A DNA stretch of 64,000 nt from Adiantum capillus-veneris (Eukaryota > Streptophyta > Polypodiopsida > Polypodiales > Pteridaceae), in assembly GCA_014529385.2 (NCBI GenBank), contig CM043946.1, positions 22,704,077 through 22,768,076 on the forward strand, given 5' to 3'. The position numbers and the translations under genes were made by a program. How positions within the stretch are numbered: position 1 is the stretch's first letter; every line of letters starts with the position of its first letter. Positions 9,835 to 20,581 of the stretch are shown piece after piece. The notes beneath the pieces are model-generated. The model saw only the letters and a program-made list of their open reading frames with translations. It did no database searches and had not been told where the DNA came from.

Positions 9835-11844
9835 ATGCGAAACGATACAGGGTGGGAGGTACGGATGGATAATTTAGAGCAGATGATGAAGATGATTGCA
9901 AAGTTAAGTGCAAACCATTTTGATGATAAGTCAACAGTTCCAGATTTTTTGAAGATGTTTCAATTGGTTCAAGGATCTCTGCTTGAAATGGAGACCGTAA
10001 AGAAGAAAAATCAAATGGATGAAGCTTTGGATGCAGCTTTAGATGCAGTATATGACGAGAGACGAGTCTTTGATGGATATGATCCAGAGGGCTACCTAGA
10101 GTGTTATGAGCTAGAAACCAAGTTAAGAGGGATACTTGAAGAGTTAATGGTCAGATCCTTTGAGCAGTTAGTGAGTTCAAATTTGAAGGAGCAGATTCAA
10201 GAGGTTACCAAAACTTGCAACAACGACTGGGAATATTTCAAAGAAGATATTGTACAAGTAAGTTATGAGCATTATGAGAGCTATCAAGAACAGAGTCCAA
10301 GTCTACCAAACTACACAGATATTCGAGGACAAGTACGATCAAAGTACAAAGCTGTGATTGATGAGTGTATTGTACAAGATGCCACCTTCTTACAGGCTAA
10401 TGATGAAGATATAGTTGAAGCTGAGTATGAAAAGTTGGGTTTTGCAGATGCCTTGCATGAGGTAGAAGTCTTTGAGGGTGAGGCTCTACAGCCTCAAGAT
10501 ACATAGAATGAATTTTGTAGAGAACCTATGCATGCAATACAGGAGGAAAAGAAATTAGGGGATCAAAACAACAAATTGGCTAAAGCTCAAGAAGAAATTG
10601 TGCAGGTGAATAAGTGCAACCATATTCAAGTAGACATGCAGGAAGATTCGCTTACAACTGATACTTTTGCTAATGACTCAAAATTAGAGCAATTTTTTTT
10701 TGGGTACAGATTCTACCATAGAGTTGATTGATGATACAGATGTTATAGGTCAAAGCAAGGCTACTGCTGAGAGCAGCAGGACCGTGGATTTGGGTATACC
10801 AATTTGGATATACCAGATTCTGAGGACTTGGTTAAGGAAGAGTATGTGTTTGAAGATCTGCAAAATGATGATTCAGAGGGGGTGCAGACTCCTTCTTTGA
10901 CAAGTTTCTGTGACCCAGAGCTACCAATGTGGCAATCTGATCCTAAATTTGGTGCTAATTCAGAGGGGGTGCATAGTGAAGTGCAATCTCTTGATGTTGA
11001 ATATGGTTGGTTTCATTATGATGATGATACAGACATGGCAGTAGATGAAAATTTCAATGTGCATGCTGAACTTTGTGCTACAGAAGTGCAAAGATATTTG
11101 GATGAGGGTGAAAGACATGCAGAGCAGTTTATAGCAGATGTGTTTAATATGCATGTCATATGTGAAAATCTTAGTTTACAACAGCCTGAGATGTGCAAGA
11201 TGGAGGAACCTTCTGAAGCTGTGGACCTAGAATTTATGTGCTTATTGTATGAAGATTTGGACTGATTCTCAAATACAGATGCTAACGGTACCAATCAATC
11301 TAAATTCATGCATGAGCAAGTTTGTTCAGATGCAGCTGATGATGATCTTATGCAGTTGTTGGATGATGCACTACTTGATTTTAAGCCTCTACAAGATAGA
11401 GAATTGTTTTCTCATGCATCTTACAAGCCTAATGAAGAAGTTTTTGCCAGATACTTGATGTATTCAGGTATGCATGATTGGGATTCCGATACCAGTGAGA
11501 GTGAAGGTGCACTACCACTGCTTTTGCTTGTGATTGATGATCAATAATTGGATGAGCTAGTTGCACAGGGGATATGGCAGTATCTAGTGCTACCTGATGC
11601 TATAAGGGATCTAATGTTACCCTATGATGTAGGAGATTTTGAGCTAGCTTTTGACCCAGGAGGTTACAGATATATGCATGGTCTAGGGCAATTGACTTAT
11701 ATGCCATATGATCCAAGCCGTTTTCATAAAGATTTGTGGGTTAATTTATGTCTATGCTCTACTGATTGGAAATTATTGTATTTTCCCTATGATCCTGGAG
11801 GTTGGTGCAATTTTTTAAAGGAATGCTCACAGTGGGACAAATGA
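9835..11844 (+). pseudogene. Long acidic ORF of element B, family unknown
   Basis: One reading frame runs about 670 codons from an ATG just after the LTR. It is interrupted by TAG at 10504-10506, a short frame excursion between about 10690 (a T8 run) and 10800, TGA at 11263-11265 and TAA at 11545-11547, and it ends at TGA 11842-11844. Both sides of every break keep the same character: rich in D and E, with many aromatic residues. The N-terminal part is helical (M-D-N-L-E-Q-M-M-K-M-I-A-K-L). The C-terminal part repeats a F/Y-D-P-G-G or Y-D-P motif (near 11654, 11704, 11788). I see no zinc knuckle, capsid motif, D-S/T-G protease or Y-x-D-D. It occupies the gag-pol position of an LTR element but is not recognisable as gag or pol. 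I do not know its function. Confidence 0.7.
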
Positions 11845-12444
11845 TTAGTTTCCCATTTGATCTCAGGGGCTGCTAAAGTGCAAGTTGTAGATTAGAAGAG
11901 TACCTGTTATCTGTTGTAGCAGGTTGCATGGTACATGGTTTTGGTTTCTAGATTATTCTTAGTCAGAAGAGTTTTGGTTATGCGATCAATAAGCTTACAT
12001 GGATAGCTTCCAGTTGACTTCTTTGGACAATTGATAAAGTATCTTCACATCTTTTGAGTTGGTTCTACTACTAGAACTTGAAGTAAAGGACTTGACAACC
12101 ATTTTGTGTGCAAACAGAGTAAGGCATACTTGAGCTTGATAGGTTCTCTAAAGCGAGCTTGATGGTCAAGCCGTGTGCATCATTAACTGGAGCACTTGAG
12201 TCTGGCGGGTTCACTAAACATGTTATCCATAATTCAATGCTTTGAAGTTACGGTAGATATGGGTCAATGATTTTTGATGGACAGCTACCTAATGATTAAG
12301 CTAGAATATTGATGATAGGGTATAAGACTTATATTATTTTTGTTTGTTTACCAGTTATGTGAGTCTGATGATGGCAAAGAGCTTAAGGCACCTATAGCAG
12401 ATGCAGATTGAAGTGTAGTTGGCACAGATCGGAGGCTGTGCAGG
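11845..12444 (+). other. Element B 3' internal spacer, no gene recognised
   Basis: About 600 bp between the ORF end and the polypurine tract, with stops in all frames. It resembles the untranslated 3' spacer of long-leader LTR elements. Confidence 0.55.
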
Positions 12445-12459
12445 TTCAGAGGGGGTGGA
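12445..12459 (+). promoter_or_regulatory. Polypurine tract of element B
   Basis: TTCAGAGGGGGTGGA directly before the 3' LTR start TGTCATGC. Ty3-gypsy element D at 60024-60038 (minus strand) has TTTAGAGGGGGTGGA directly before TGTCGTGC. Confidence 0.85.
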
Positions 12460-13302
12460 TGTCATGCAGCTCCGCTTCCATGATGAGAAAAAGAGCAAAG
12501 AAATGGAATCTAAGATTCTTTGAAGCCCACACATTTATAGAGCAGTGATCAAGGCTTGTTAACATGCCAAGTTTAATGATTAATGTATACCAGATGTGGC
12601 TTTAAAGGTCCAACAGATGCTTTAATGATGCTAAAAAAGAGTATGCTAGAAGTGAGCACAGATGAGAGTTTATGATCTAGAGCTATAGTGCTTGAAGTGC
12701 TCTACCATCTTGTCTTTACGGCTCATCAATTGGAGCTACAATGAAAAAGTTATGGTAGTTTGAAGTTTAAGTCGATTGAAGATCCGTACCGGATTGGGCA
12801 ACTGCAACTGAGGGGACAAAAATGAAGTGAACGCATGGGGCTGAAGTAATCACTTTGTGGAGCCGTCGGCCTTTTCAAATCATCAATCGGAGTTCCGGTT
12901 GCCAACATATTGGCCGTTAAAGATTCACCAGGGGTCGGTTTTGTACCAGTCTGGTCCGTTCAGTCGGTGTGCCATGTGGGGAGTTTTGCGCTTTAGCCAG
13001 GGTTTTGAATGCAGTAGAAGAAGTTCTCAAGGAGAATCTTGTCCAGAATGTCATCACTTGTAGTGCATTGGTAGCTGGGTGTGCTCGGTAGACAATTATG
13101 GGAGCTTGGCACTGCTTAGGTCAACAATTATGGAAGCTCGGTAATGCTTTGGCCGATGGGTATACCAAATGTGGTGCCATTACGAAAGCATAAAAAGTTT
13201 TTGAGGAGCTCTTTATCTTCAATGTCGTCTCCTAGGGCATGTTGATTGCGGGATTCACCCAATAGGCTCTGGGTGGGAGAATTTGTGATGAGATTGCTTA
13301 AT

Positions 13303-13672
13303 GGGGGACCTTCATAAAGGCACCACATTTAGCATACATGGTAGCCAATGCAATAAATTCGGCCGCCCAAATAACCCTAAGCAAAGGCCACCCGAATTAA
13401 AGGAAAGAGGCTTTCTAGTGTGAAAAGGGGGGAGGAAAAAAGGAAGATGGTGGGCTGAGCAAGGGACAAGAGCGCAGGGGAGAAGTGGGGGACCTTCATA
13501 AAGGCACCACATTTAGCATACATGGTGGCCAATGCAATAAAGCCGGCCGCCCAAAGAACCCTAAGAAAAGGCCACCCGAATTAAATGAAAGAGGTTTTTT
13601 AGTGTGAAAAGGGGGGAGGAAAAAAGGAAGATGGCAGGCTGAGCAAGGGACAAGAGTGCAGGGGAGAAGGTG
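13303..13672 (+). repeat. Tandem duplication in 3' LTR B, two units of about 185 bp
   Basis: Both units start GGGGGACCTTCATAAAGGCA and run through the GGAAGATGG and AGGGGAGAAG landmarks. The 5' LTR has one unit only (near 8322-8500). Confidence 0.88.
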
Positions 13673-13798
13673 ATGAGCTCATGCAGACCGCAGTGGTGCT
13701 CAGACGAGCTCAGGCATGTGACAAAAAATCCTCAGCTTGCCATGGCGCACTGTTGCGGCAGATTCCATGTTGTCATCAAAACATCCGCCACGTCATTG

Positions 13799-13842
13799 CC
13801 CCTATTCCCACCATGACGATGACATCATTGTGAAAATAGGGG
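13799..13842 (+). promoter_or_regulatory. Hairpin upstream of TATA in LTR B, copy 2
   Basis: CCCCTATTCCCACCATGA pairs with TCATTGTGAAAATAGGGG over an 8-base loop. Compared with copy 1 one C-G pair has become T-A and a G-T wobble has become G-C, so pairing is kept while sequence changes. TTTTTATAGC follows. Confidence 0.6.
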
Positions 13843-13973
13843 AAGAGGGGAGATTTTTATAGCAAGCGTGGAGAAGAGAAAGCGAGGGCTACGAGCAAGG
13901 GGAGGAGAACAACGGGGAAGGAGCATCTAGGAGGGAGGAGAAAATCTTGGTGGAGATCGAAAGCATAGAAGGG

Positions 13974-13976
<3 letters not shown>

Positions 13977-14040
<64 letters not shown>
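13977..14040. repeat. (CT)n microsatellite in LTR B, copy 2
   Basis: About 32 CT units at the position homologous to 8817-8888. Confidence 0.95.
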
Positions 14041-14043
<3 letters not shown>

Positions 14044-14830
14044 CCTTGAAAAACCTTCCGACCTTGCTCTCGAGTAAGCAAAAGGAGCATGCAGGGGTAA
14101 CGGGAAGAAGGGAGTATTGTGAGGGTATTGAAAGGATTTGAGGGCTCTCCCACTCACTCTCTCTCGTCCTCGATGAGTAAGGGCTAACAAAGAGGGAGAA
14201 AAACGAGAGGTGAAGCAAAGCAAAGGGCTCTCTCTCTCAAGGCACGGCAAGAGGATACGAGAGGAAGGCATGAAGGCATAAGCAAGAAGGAGGCATGAGA
14301 AGTAAGAAGCTCAGTCAAAGCAAGTGGAAGGGAATTCGCTCGGAGGAAGGTTCTTGAACCTTGTTTTTTACCTAACCGAAGACGCAAAGTGAAAGATAGC
14401 AATCAATTTTGGAAACATGACACAAAAGAATTTTTGTCTCTGTCGATGAGCAATCGGTACCTAATTCTTTTACAATTAAAGCTATCAGCAAGCTTGATAG
14501 ACCCCTTAAGAGAAATTGAAGGAGTAAAAGAGAGCAGTTATGAATGCATCATCGTCAATTTAAACTTGAATACTCATCTTGGTAAATCTTGGTGTCGTTA
14601 ACGGCCCAGGTAATTGTAAAGGGAGCTTAAACTCCTAGTTTCAATTAATTCGAGTGACAATGCTGCTAACGGCCCACCTTGCCTACTGATTACATTGTAT
14701 TCAAAGATTGAATTGATTAATTGAAGATTACAATGACTGTGAGAGCTTCAGTGTCTATTGTTCTCTCTCTTTCACACCTCCCATAGCCAGAGGCCCGTCG
14801 GCTCACATTTCGAACACATATCCCCGGACA

Positions 14831-17495
14831 ACAGTTACGCAAAAGAAGAAATATTTGACTGCATTTGCATACCCTTCAAAGTTTAACCTCAGCCCACGTC
14901 TTTCTCTCTCCCTCTCTTCGCTCGGAAAACACCCTCTACCTCTTTTCTACCACCACCAACCAACTCTCTCTGAAGAGATGCCATGCAACACACTTGCGGC
15001 CCCCTATTTTGCATGGCCGTTTATGGCACAGCTCATCGTGGTGAGTGGCCCCACTGCTTTGCAATTTTGGTCATCTTGTCACTTAACTGTTGCTTGCCAT
15101 TCGAACACTTTCCCTCTCAACCATTCAGAAAGACACTCCAGATCTCTCTCCCACTAGCCGTCATGCAGTTTTTGCCAACTAACAACACAAACACACATGT
15201 CATGGTACAGACTCTCACCCACCAACCTCACTTTTTTATTCAGCAGCCATAAACTCACTGATCAACCTCTCCCTCATTTGTGTCTCTCTCTCTAGTCCTC
15301 TGGACTCTCTTTTGTCAGCCACCCAACCCGTATCACTCTCAACCTCTAATCTCCACCAACCTCCATGCAATTCTATCTCTCCACAACCACCATCTTTAGA
15401 AACATACACTTGATCCATGTAGTGCACGTCCACCACATGCAGTGGCTCTCAATCTCTCTCTCGGTACAGCCTTTGGCCACTTCACTCTCTCTCATTCTGC
15501 TGAAGATTCTTAGGGTGATCAGCTAATTGACGTCAAAGAGACCAAGAGCACATACTAAGATTGTATATGATGAGCCCCAACCAAAGCTGCCTATGTGATT
15601 TCTCTCATAATTTCTTCATCTCTGTCTATAAGCTCATGGGGCTCTGCGCCTCGTTTGAGGCTTGCATCTTCTACTACGTCGACAGTACTGTCCGGATGCG
15701 GCCATTGCCTGCATTTGTCTCCACTTACTTCAATTGTAAACTAGCATTTTTCTCTATTGTGGTCTTGACCCGATCAACATTTCTAAACATTGCTATTGCA
15801 TGCTTATGGTCATTACCCTAAGATTCTGCTTCTAGAGTCAGTGAATTTCTTTGGCGGCCTGCCGGTGGTGGTTGCAAAAAGGGGCATAAGGATAGTGCCT
15901 ATTTGCAACAAATTGTCACACCTTGGAAGCACCTGCTATTGATGATAGTTGACCACAAATATCTCCCAAGTAGGATTAATGGCGAAGTTGCGCTTCGAAC
16001 TCTCAAAAGAAAAAATGGTGAAGTGACATGGAATCATCTCCATATTGAAGCTATTCATGAGAACAAATCTCCCTATCGAATCAAATATGATTTCTCAAAT
16101 GAAGAAAGGCCCCAACAATATAAATAAAAGGAAAAAAATGCAAAGCAAAGAGAAGGTTTCAGTACCTTCTAGAGAAGAAAGGCTCATAACTTGTTTCCTA
16201 CTTTTGAAGCTTTTCAAGCTATTTTAAGATATTCCTTTTGGAACTATGGTTGATGCTTAGGTTAGACAATGCTTGCAGTGCTACCCTTGATAGCCAATAT
16301 GATTTCTTAAGATACCTCGATTAATGCCAACTATGTATTCTTTCATGAAGGACCTCAGATCTTCTTTCCTTGCCTCGAAGGTAGTGGCAATTACATAACC
16401 CCGATCCCATCAACAATGACCTAGCTTGTTATTAACGAGGTCAAATTACTTGTAATTTTTGAACACTTTCGAGTCATTTGAATAAGACTCATGCCCACTG
16501 AAAAGTGGCAACATCAAGCTCATTGCTATGTATTTCGAGGAAGTACTACATTATTTAGTGTCTTTTTCTAGTTATGCATAAGGAGTCAAGGACTCCCAAC
16601 CAATAAGTATTTTGGTCAAATTCTTCCTCCCTATATTTACTATCTTGCTCATATTTCAACAAGATATTTTCATGATCACTAATCAAACTATTAAAATTAT
16701 GAAATCTAACCATACTATTAAAATTAGGTACTTTAAAAATGCCTAAACACAAGTTGACCTACGAAAATCTATATAGTCGATAAGTACTACTATGCTATTA
16801 AAACATTCATAAGTAATTTTTATGTTTATTTTGCATCCTTTTCAAATGTAGCCTCCTAAATTTTAGTCACGTAACCATTTGTGTGTTATAGTTTTGATGC
16901 CAATTGTAAGTAGGTATGTCACTCTTTCATGTCAAATCCTAACTAGTAACATGCCATTTCCAATGTATGTCTGCTAGTATGTTTGTTCACAATGACTTCA
17001 AATTCTCTCAAGAATTGTGATCTTTAAATTTAAAGGCTCAAGATTTTCAGACTTTTGGCCACTTTATGGATTTTAATGAAGGAGATGTGTTGGGAAACCA
17101 TTGTTGAAGGGTACTCATGTCTACACCAAAATGTGGTACCAACTACTTCAGAAAACCTACTTTTAACATATCCTAATAGTTATGCGTTGAACTTGGCCAT
17201 TACTTTGTTATAAGACCGATATCCACTCGTTATCCCAGCCTTGCAAAACAATTTGCAAATTTATATAACACTTTCATTATCTGCTTGTTTGCATCAATTT
17301 TATTAGCTTTTAAAATGTTGATATATTTAGAGTGCAATGAAATTATTGTTGAATTTAACAAAAAATCATCTTTAGTACTTGTCTTTGAGAAACACGTTTG
17401 CAGATAATATTGTAGCCATATCTCACATTGTGGCTCACGTTGGTAGTAACTGGACTTCCTATTGACATCATTTGACATTAAGGTATAGCATGAAT
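14831..17495 (+). other. Element A internal region, right part, no gene recognised
   Basis: A pyrimidine-rich stretch at about 14890-15500 (many CTCTC and CACC blocks) is followed by AT-rich sequence. Open frames are short (about 75 to 100 residues) and without recognisable domains, for example 15903-16127. I see no retroviral motif. Confidence 0.5.
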
Positions 17496-17742
17496 CCCGG
17501 GGAGGTCACCTAATAAAAATGTATCCGATCACGTGAGTTCAACCGAAGGGTATTTAAAGTTCTTGAAACTTACAGAAATATATATACAGAAGGGCATTAT
17601 TTTTTCAAATTTGATAAAAAATTATAGATTTGAAAAGAAAAGGGCACATTATATTCCTAACAAAATTCACAGATAAGGGGTTTTACAAACATGTCTTGAA
17701 CGCACGTGATATGGCAGTTTCACACATAGTGAACCCCCCGAG
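17496..17742. mobile_element. MITE, copy 1, with 8-bp target duplication
   Basis: A 247-bp insertion flanked by GCATGAAT on both sides (17488-17495 and 17743-17750). Its ends are inverted repeats: CCCGGGGAGGTCACCTA at the left, and the right end read in reverse is CTCGGGGGGTTCACTA. Subterminal CACGTGAGTTCAA and TTGAACGCACGTG also mirror each other. An 8-bp duplication suggests a hAT-like origin; a Mutator-like 9-bp duplication is less well supported. Non-coding. Its family mate is at 55071-55356. Confidence 0.82.
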
Positions 17743-17859
17743 GCATGAATTTAGTTGATTTGGGGACGATCGTCAACATTTGGTATATACTTGAGCATTA
17801 CAACGTATTCCAATTGGGTTCCAGGTAAATGTTTTATAGATTTTTATGTTTTGGTGCAC

Positions 17860-18105
17860 ACAAATGCACCGATTTAGGCAGTGTGTAAATGCTCATCTTG
17901 GTGTAACTTTGCCAATTTAGGCAACACCAGTTGCACGTACAGATTCATCGATTTAGGAAACACACCAACAAACTACAGATTCACCACATTAAACAACACC
18001 AAATGCGGATCTGCCGGTTTAGGCAGTATTAGTGTAGATTTGCTGATTTAGGCAACACAACCTATTGGTGTAGATTCGCCAATTTAGGCAACACCGATCA
18101 CTCAC
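17860..18105. repeat. Degenerate minisatellite, period about 40 bp
   Basis: The core ATTTAGGCAACACC and variants (GATTTAGGCAGTG, AATTTAGGCAACACC, GTTTAGGCAGTAT) recurs six or seven times, often preceded by GTAGATTTGC or GTAGATTCGC. Units have diverged and spacing varies. Confidence 0.75.
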
Positions 18106-18546
18106 AGAATCATGTTGCAGTAGCTGGCCACACCACTGTCCTTAGTATGATTTTTTTACCCGAGTATACAAAATGAAGGATATTGGGATTTGGATTTGGA
18201 ATGGATATATGATGATTTTCTATCATGACAACATTTTCTATCATGACAACATTTATGAAATTGCAATTGACATTGATGAAAATTGACTTATTGAATGATG
18301 AGTGTGACCAATGATATCCTGATCCATCAAGGTATGATATATATTACTTATTCTAGTGGTATGGGACACTAGAATAGGTAGTATGTGGATGCCGATAGGC
18401 ATAAGCAATGTTGTTTAGTTTCATTGATTTTTTTCTTTTACTATGTGCTATTTTTGACATAGATTTCTATCACTATTTTGGACAAGTATCATTTGCAGAT
18501 TTCTTATCTTTGCAACTAAGGACAGTTGCTTTCGAATGGCAAGGTA
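18106..18546 (+). other. Element A internal region next to its 3' LTR
   Basis: AT-rich with a 17-bp local duplication (TTTCTATCATGACAACAT twice, near 18217-18250). No clear polypurine tract, only GGCAAGG just before the LTR. Confidence 0.5.
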
Positions 18547-18924
18547 TGTTATGGAATTGATATTTTACTATTTATTGCAGTTGACATGTGGAAAAGTCTT
18601 GACCGATCTAGGCATATGCAAACAAATATATATATTTTATGTACATTCTATTATTCAAGTGCTCTTTTATGAGTTTTGGCCATTTATGATCGGCCAGCCA
18701 GTTTGTACCCAACTATCTCTTGCCATGCCGACGTAGCACTTCGCTCTAGGAGGTGCACCCGCGTGTGCTCTCTTCCTCTCTCCCTCTTTCTATATCTCTT
18801 TGTTCATGTACAACATTGTTTATGTGCTAAGGGATTTTCCAGGTATGCAGATTTGTGTGTTTCATGGTTGAATTATATGGTTTTTAGTGTTTTGTAGGGC
18901 CTTCCACGCCATCTGTTTATAGCA
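18547..18924 (+). repeat. 3' LTR of element A
   Basis: Begins TGTTATGGAATTGATATT and ends TTTATAGCA. It matches the left LTR through TATTTATTGCAG, GTACATTCTATTATTCAAG, CTAGGAGGTGC, TATGTGCTAAGGGATTTTCC and GGGCCTTCCACGCCATC. Confidence 0.82.
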
Positions 18925-18939
18925 CCACCTCTTGTCTTG

Positions 18940-18942
<3 letters not shown>

Positions 18943-19007
<65 letters not shown>
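18943..19007. repeat. (CT)n microsatellite
   Basis: About 32 CT units between element A and the LINE start. Confidence 0.95.
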
Positions 19008-19011
<4 letters not shown>

Positions 19012-19189
19012 TAACTTCTTTATCCGAACTCCGATTGGGTGATCTATAGCTTCAATTGAAGAGCACATAGCCCTCTATACATTGATGTAAAGACAAAAAA
19101 ATTCAAAGTTATGGAAGGTGTTTTTGTAACAGCATTTCCGAAGTGAACAGGTTTAGAAAAATTGACTCTCATCTCTTATTTTACATACA

Positions 19190-19996
19190 ATGTCTTCTGG
19201 CACTTGCGAGGGTTCTTCTTCTTCAACAAGGTCCACAACCATTGTGGAATATGATCCAAAATCTCCTAAGTGTGGAGATAGCAACACAATCACCCAACCA
19301 ACGACATGAAAAACCATGATCATGGCATACTTGGTATCATTGCAAGAGACCGTAAACAAACAAGGCAAAGACTTACGAGAACTTGCAATGGAGAATGGCA
19401 CACTAAGGGTACTTGTGGTTGAGAATGACAATCTCAAGAGGACACTTGAGATGCAAACAACATGTATGATGCAAATTGAAGAGAAAGTCAAGGAATGTAA
19501 ACGCTCTCTTGTGGACTTGAATGCTTTGAAGGAGCGGATGAGCAAAGTAGAGCATGACCATGTATTGAAAGAGGAGAAATTTGATAGCATGAGTCGGGAT
19601 GTATGCGACATGAAAAATGTATGCACAAATAAGTCTTGGGCTGATTTATGTGGTAGCAATGTGGTTTCCAATTCCTCACTCATGCAAGATGTGGTTCAAA
19701 CAAAGAATGTTGAGTATGTGGATGTGGAGGAGTTGAAGGAACGGGAGCGGCGTTCTAAGAACATTGTTATTCGTGGAATTCCCAAAGAGAAGCTTGTTAT
19801 CGAAGATTTATTCAAAACCCACTTTGGCATGTCCGAAGTTATGGTCTATGGAGCACATAGAGTGGGGAAGCAAGGAGCTCCTCGCTCGAGAGAACGACCA
19901 ATTGTATGCACCATGCCTGATGAGACCAAGCGAAAGATTATCCTTGATAATAGCTAGATCTATTTGAGGGATACAAAATGTTTTGTATGTGAAGAT
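19190..19996 (+). pseudogene. LINE ORF1, N-terminal and central part
   Basis: The frame opens at ATG 19190 with a Ser/Thr-rich start, then has TGA at 19307-19309 and TAG at 19955-19957. Residues from about 19330 to 19590 form a coiled coil (repeated E, K and L, as in E-N-D-N-L-K-R-T-L-E-M). A basic/hydrophobic domain follows, with R-S-K-N-I-V-I-R-G-I-P and a later Y-G-A-H-R-V-G-K and R-E-R-P-I-V-C, the pattern of the RNA-binding domain of L1-type ORF1 proteins. By family it is an RNA chaperone coating LINE RNA. It is cut by the copia insertion at 19996. The TGA looks like a CGA-to-TGA (CpG decay) change. Confidence 0.82.
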
Positions 19997-20219
19997 TGTT
20001 ACCATATACATGTGGTAGTGATGTGTGTGAACACACTAGGACCGCCGGGGCATTTTTTCCCTCTTTAGGAGGTTTTTTCCCCCGATGTATATACGCCCAT
20101 CACTTTAGGGCTATCTATCTTTCCATTGCATACTAAGTAACACACTCTCTATTGTGTGCCTTGAGCCTCCTTCGTCTTCTCCAAGCTGTGTGCGTTTCTC
20201 TACAACCCTAATTCCAACA
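19997..20219 (+). repeat. 5' LTR of copia E2
   Basis: TGTTACCATATACATG to CTAATTCCAACA, 223 bp. It includes GTATATACGCCCATCAC and a pyrimidine-rich end. About 15 substitutions and one 4-base indel against the 3' LTR. Confidence 0.95.
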
Positions 20220-20221
20220 AT

Positions 20222-20233
20222 TGGTATCAGAGC
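20222..20233 (+). promoter_or_regulatory. Primer-binding site of copia E2 (tRNA-iMet)
   Basis: TGGTATCAGAGC two bases after the LTR. Confidence 0.95.
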
Positions 20234-20581
20234 AGGTTGCGTCCTCCCGGGCTTAGTCGCTAGCTGCTCCAGCACATGCCTGCTCACTTTGTTCGATTTC
20301 AGTGAGCTTTGGAAAGAGTTCGCACGTCAAAAAAAATTTGGGGTAAGCTCGTAGATCTCAGTCTGCTCAAATTTTTGATTTGGGCTCATTTCGGCCTTCG
20401 TTTCCACTACAGGCAGTACTGCACAGGCTACTTTGTCATTTTGTGCAGAACTTCTGTCAGTGCTGTTTTTTGCATAATAGGTGCCTCATAGTCTTCTATG
20501 GTTTGTGCTATATAGTACGTGTTGTTCCCGCTCCATTTCTCCTATTTTCGGGCAGTTTTCACATCAGGTGTAGCATATACC

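Larger units (their letters stand above)
7466..14830 (+). mobile_element. LTR retrotransposon B with one unfamiliar acidic ORF
   Basis: Two long repeats (7466 to about 9819, and 12460-14830) bound about 2.6 kb. The right copy follows directly on a polypurine tract (CAGAGGGGGTGGA) and starts TGTCATGC; the left copy starts TGTCCTGC and the right copy ends GGACA, giving matched TGTCC/GGACA termini. A candidate primer site TGGTGAACTC lies at 9824-9833. The internal region holds one long, broken, acidic reading frame and nothing that looks like protease, RT, RNase H or integrase. It is nested in element A. Target duplication is unclear (AGCAG on the left, ACAGT or AACAG on the right). Confidence 0.82.
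12460..14830 (+). repeat. 3' LTR of element B
   Basis: Partner of 7466-9819. It contains an extra tandem duplication of about 185 bp (13303-13487 and 13488-13672) absent from the other copy. It ends GGACA at 14830, the inverse of TGTCC at the 5' LTR start. Confidence 0.85.
6179..18924 (+). mobile_element. LTR retrotransposon A, non-autonomous, hosting element B
   Basis: Two related LTRs (6179-6737 and 18547-18924) bound it. The left LTR is followed at once by a tRNA-iMet primer site (TGGTATCAGAGCT, 6739-6751). Flanks are CCACA (6174-6178) and CCACC (18925-18929), a 5-bp target duplication with one mismatch. After removing element B (7466-14830) the internal region is about 4.4 kb, with no recognisable gag, protease, RT or integrase. 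No strong polypurine tract is visible before the right LTR. I infer a large non-autonomous element depending on proteins from elsewhere. Confidence 0.8.

Noticed and set aside
7466-14830. Segmental duplication rather than LTRs for the 2.36-kb repeats
   Set aside because: The PPT directly before the right copy, TGTCC/GGACA ends and a TGG primer candidate after the left copy fit LTRs better.
17860-18105. TTTAGG words as interstitial telomere repeats
   Set aside because: The units are about 40 bp with variable flanks and no run of 7-bp TTTAGGG repeats.
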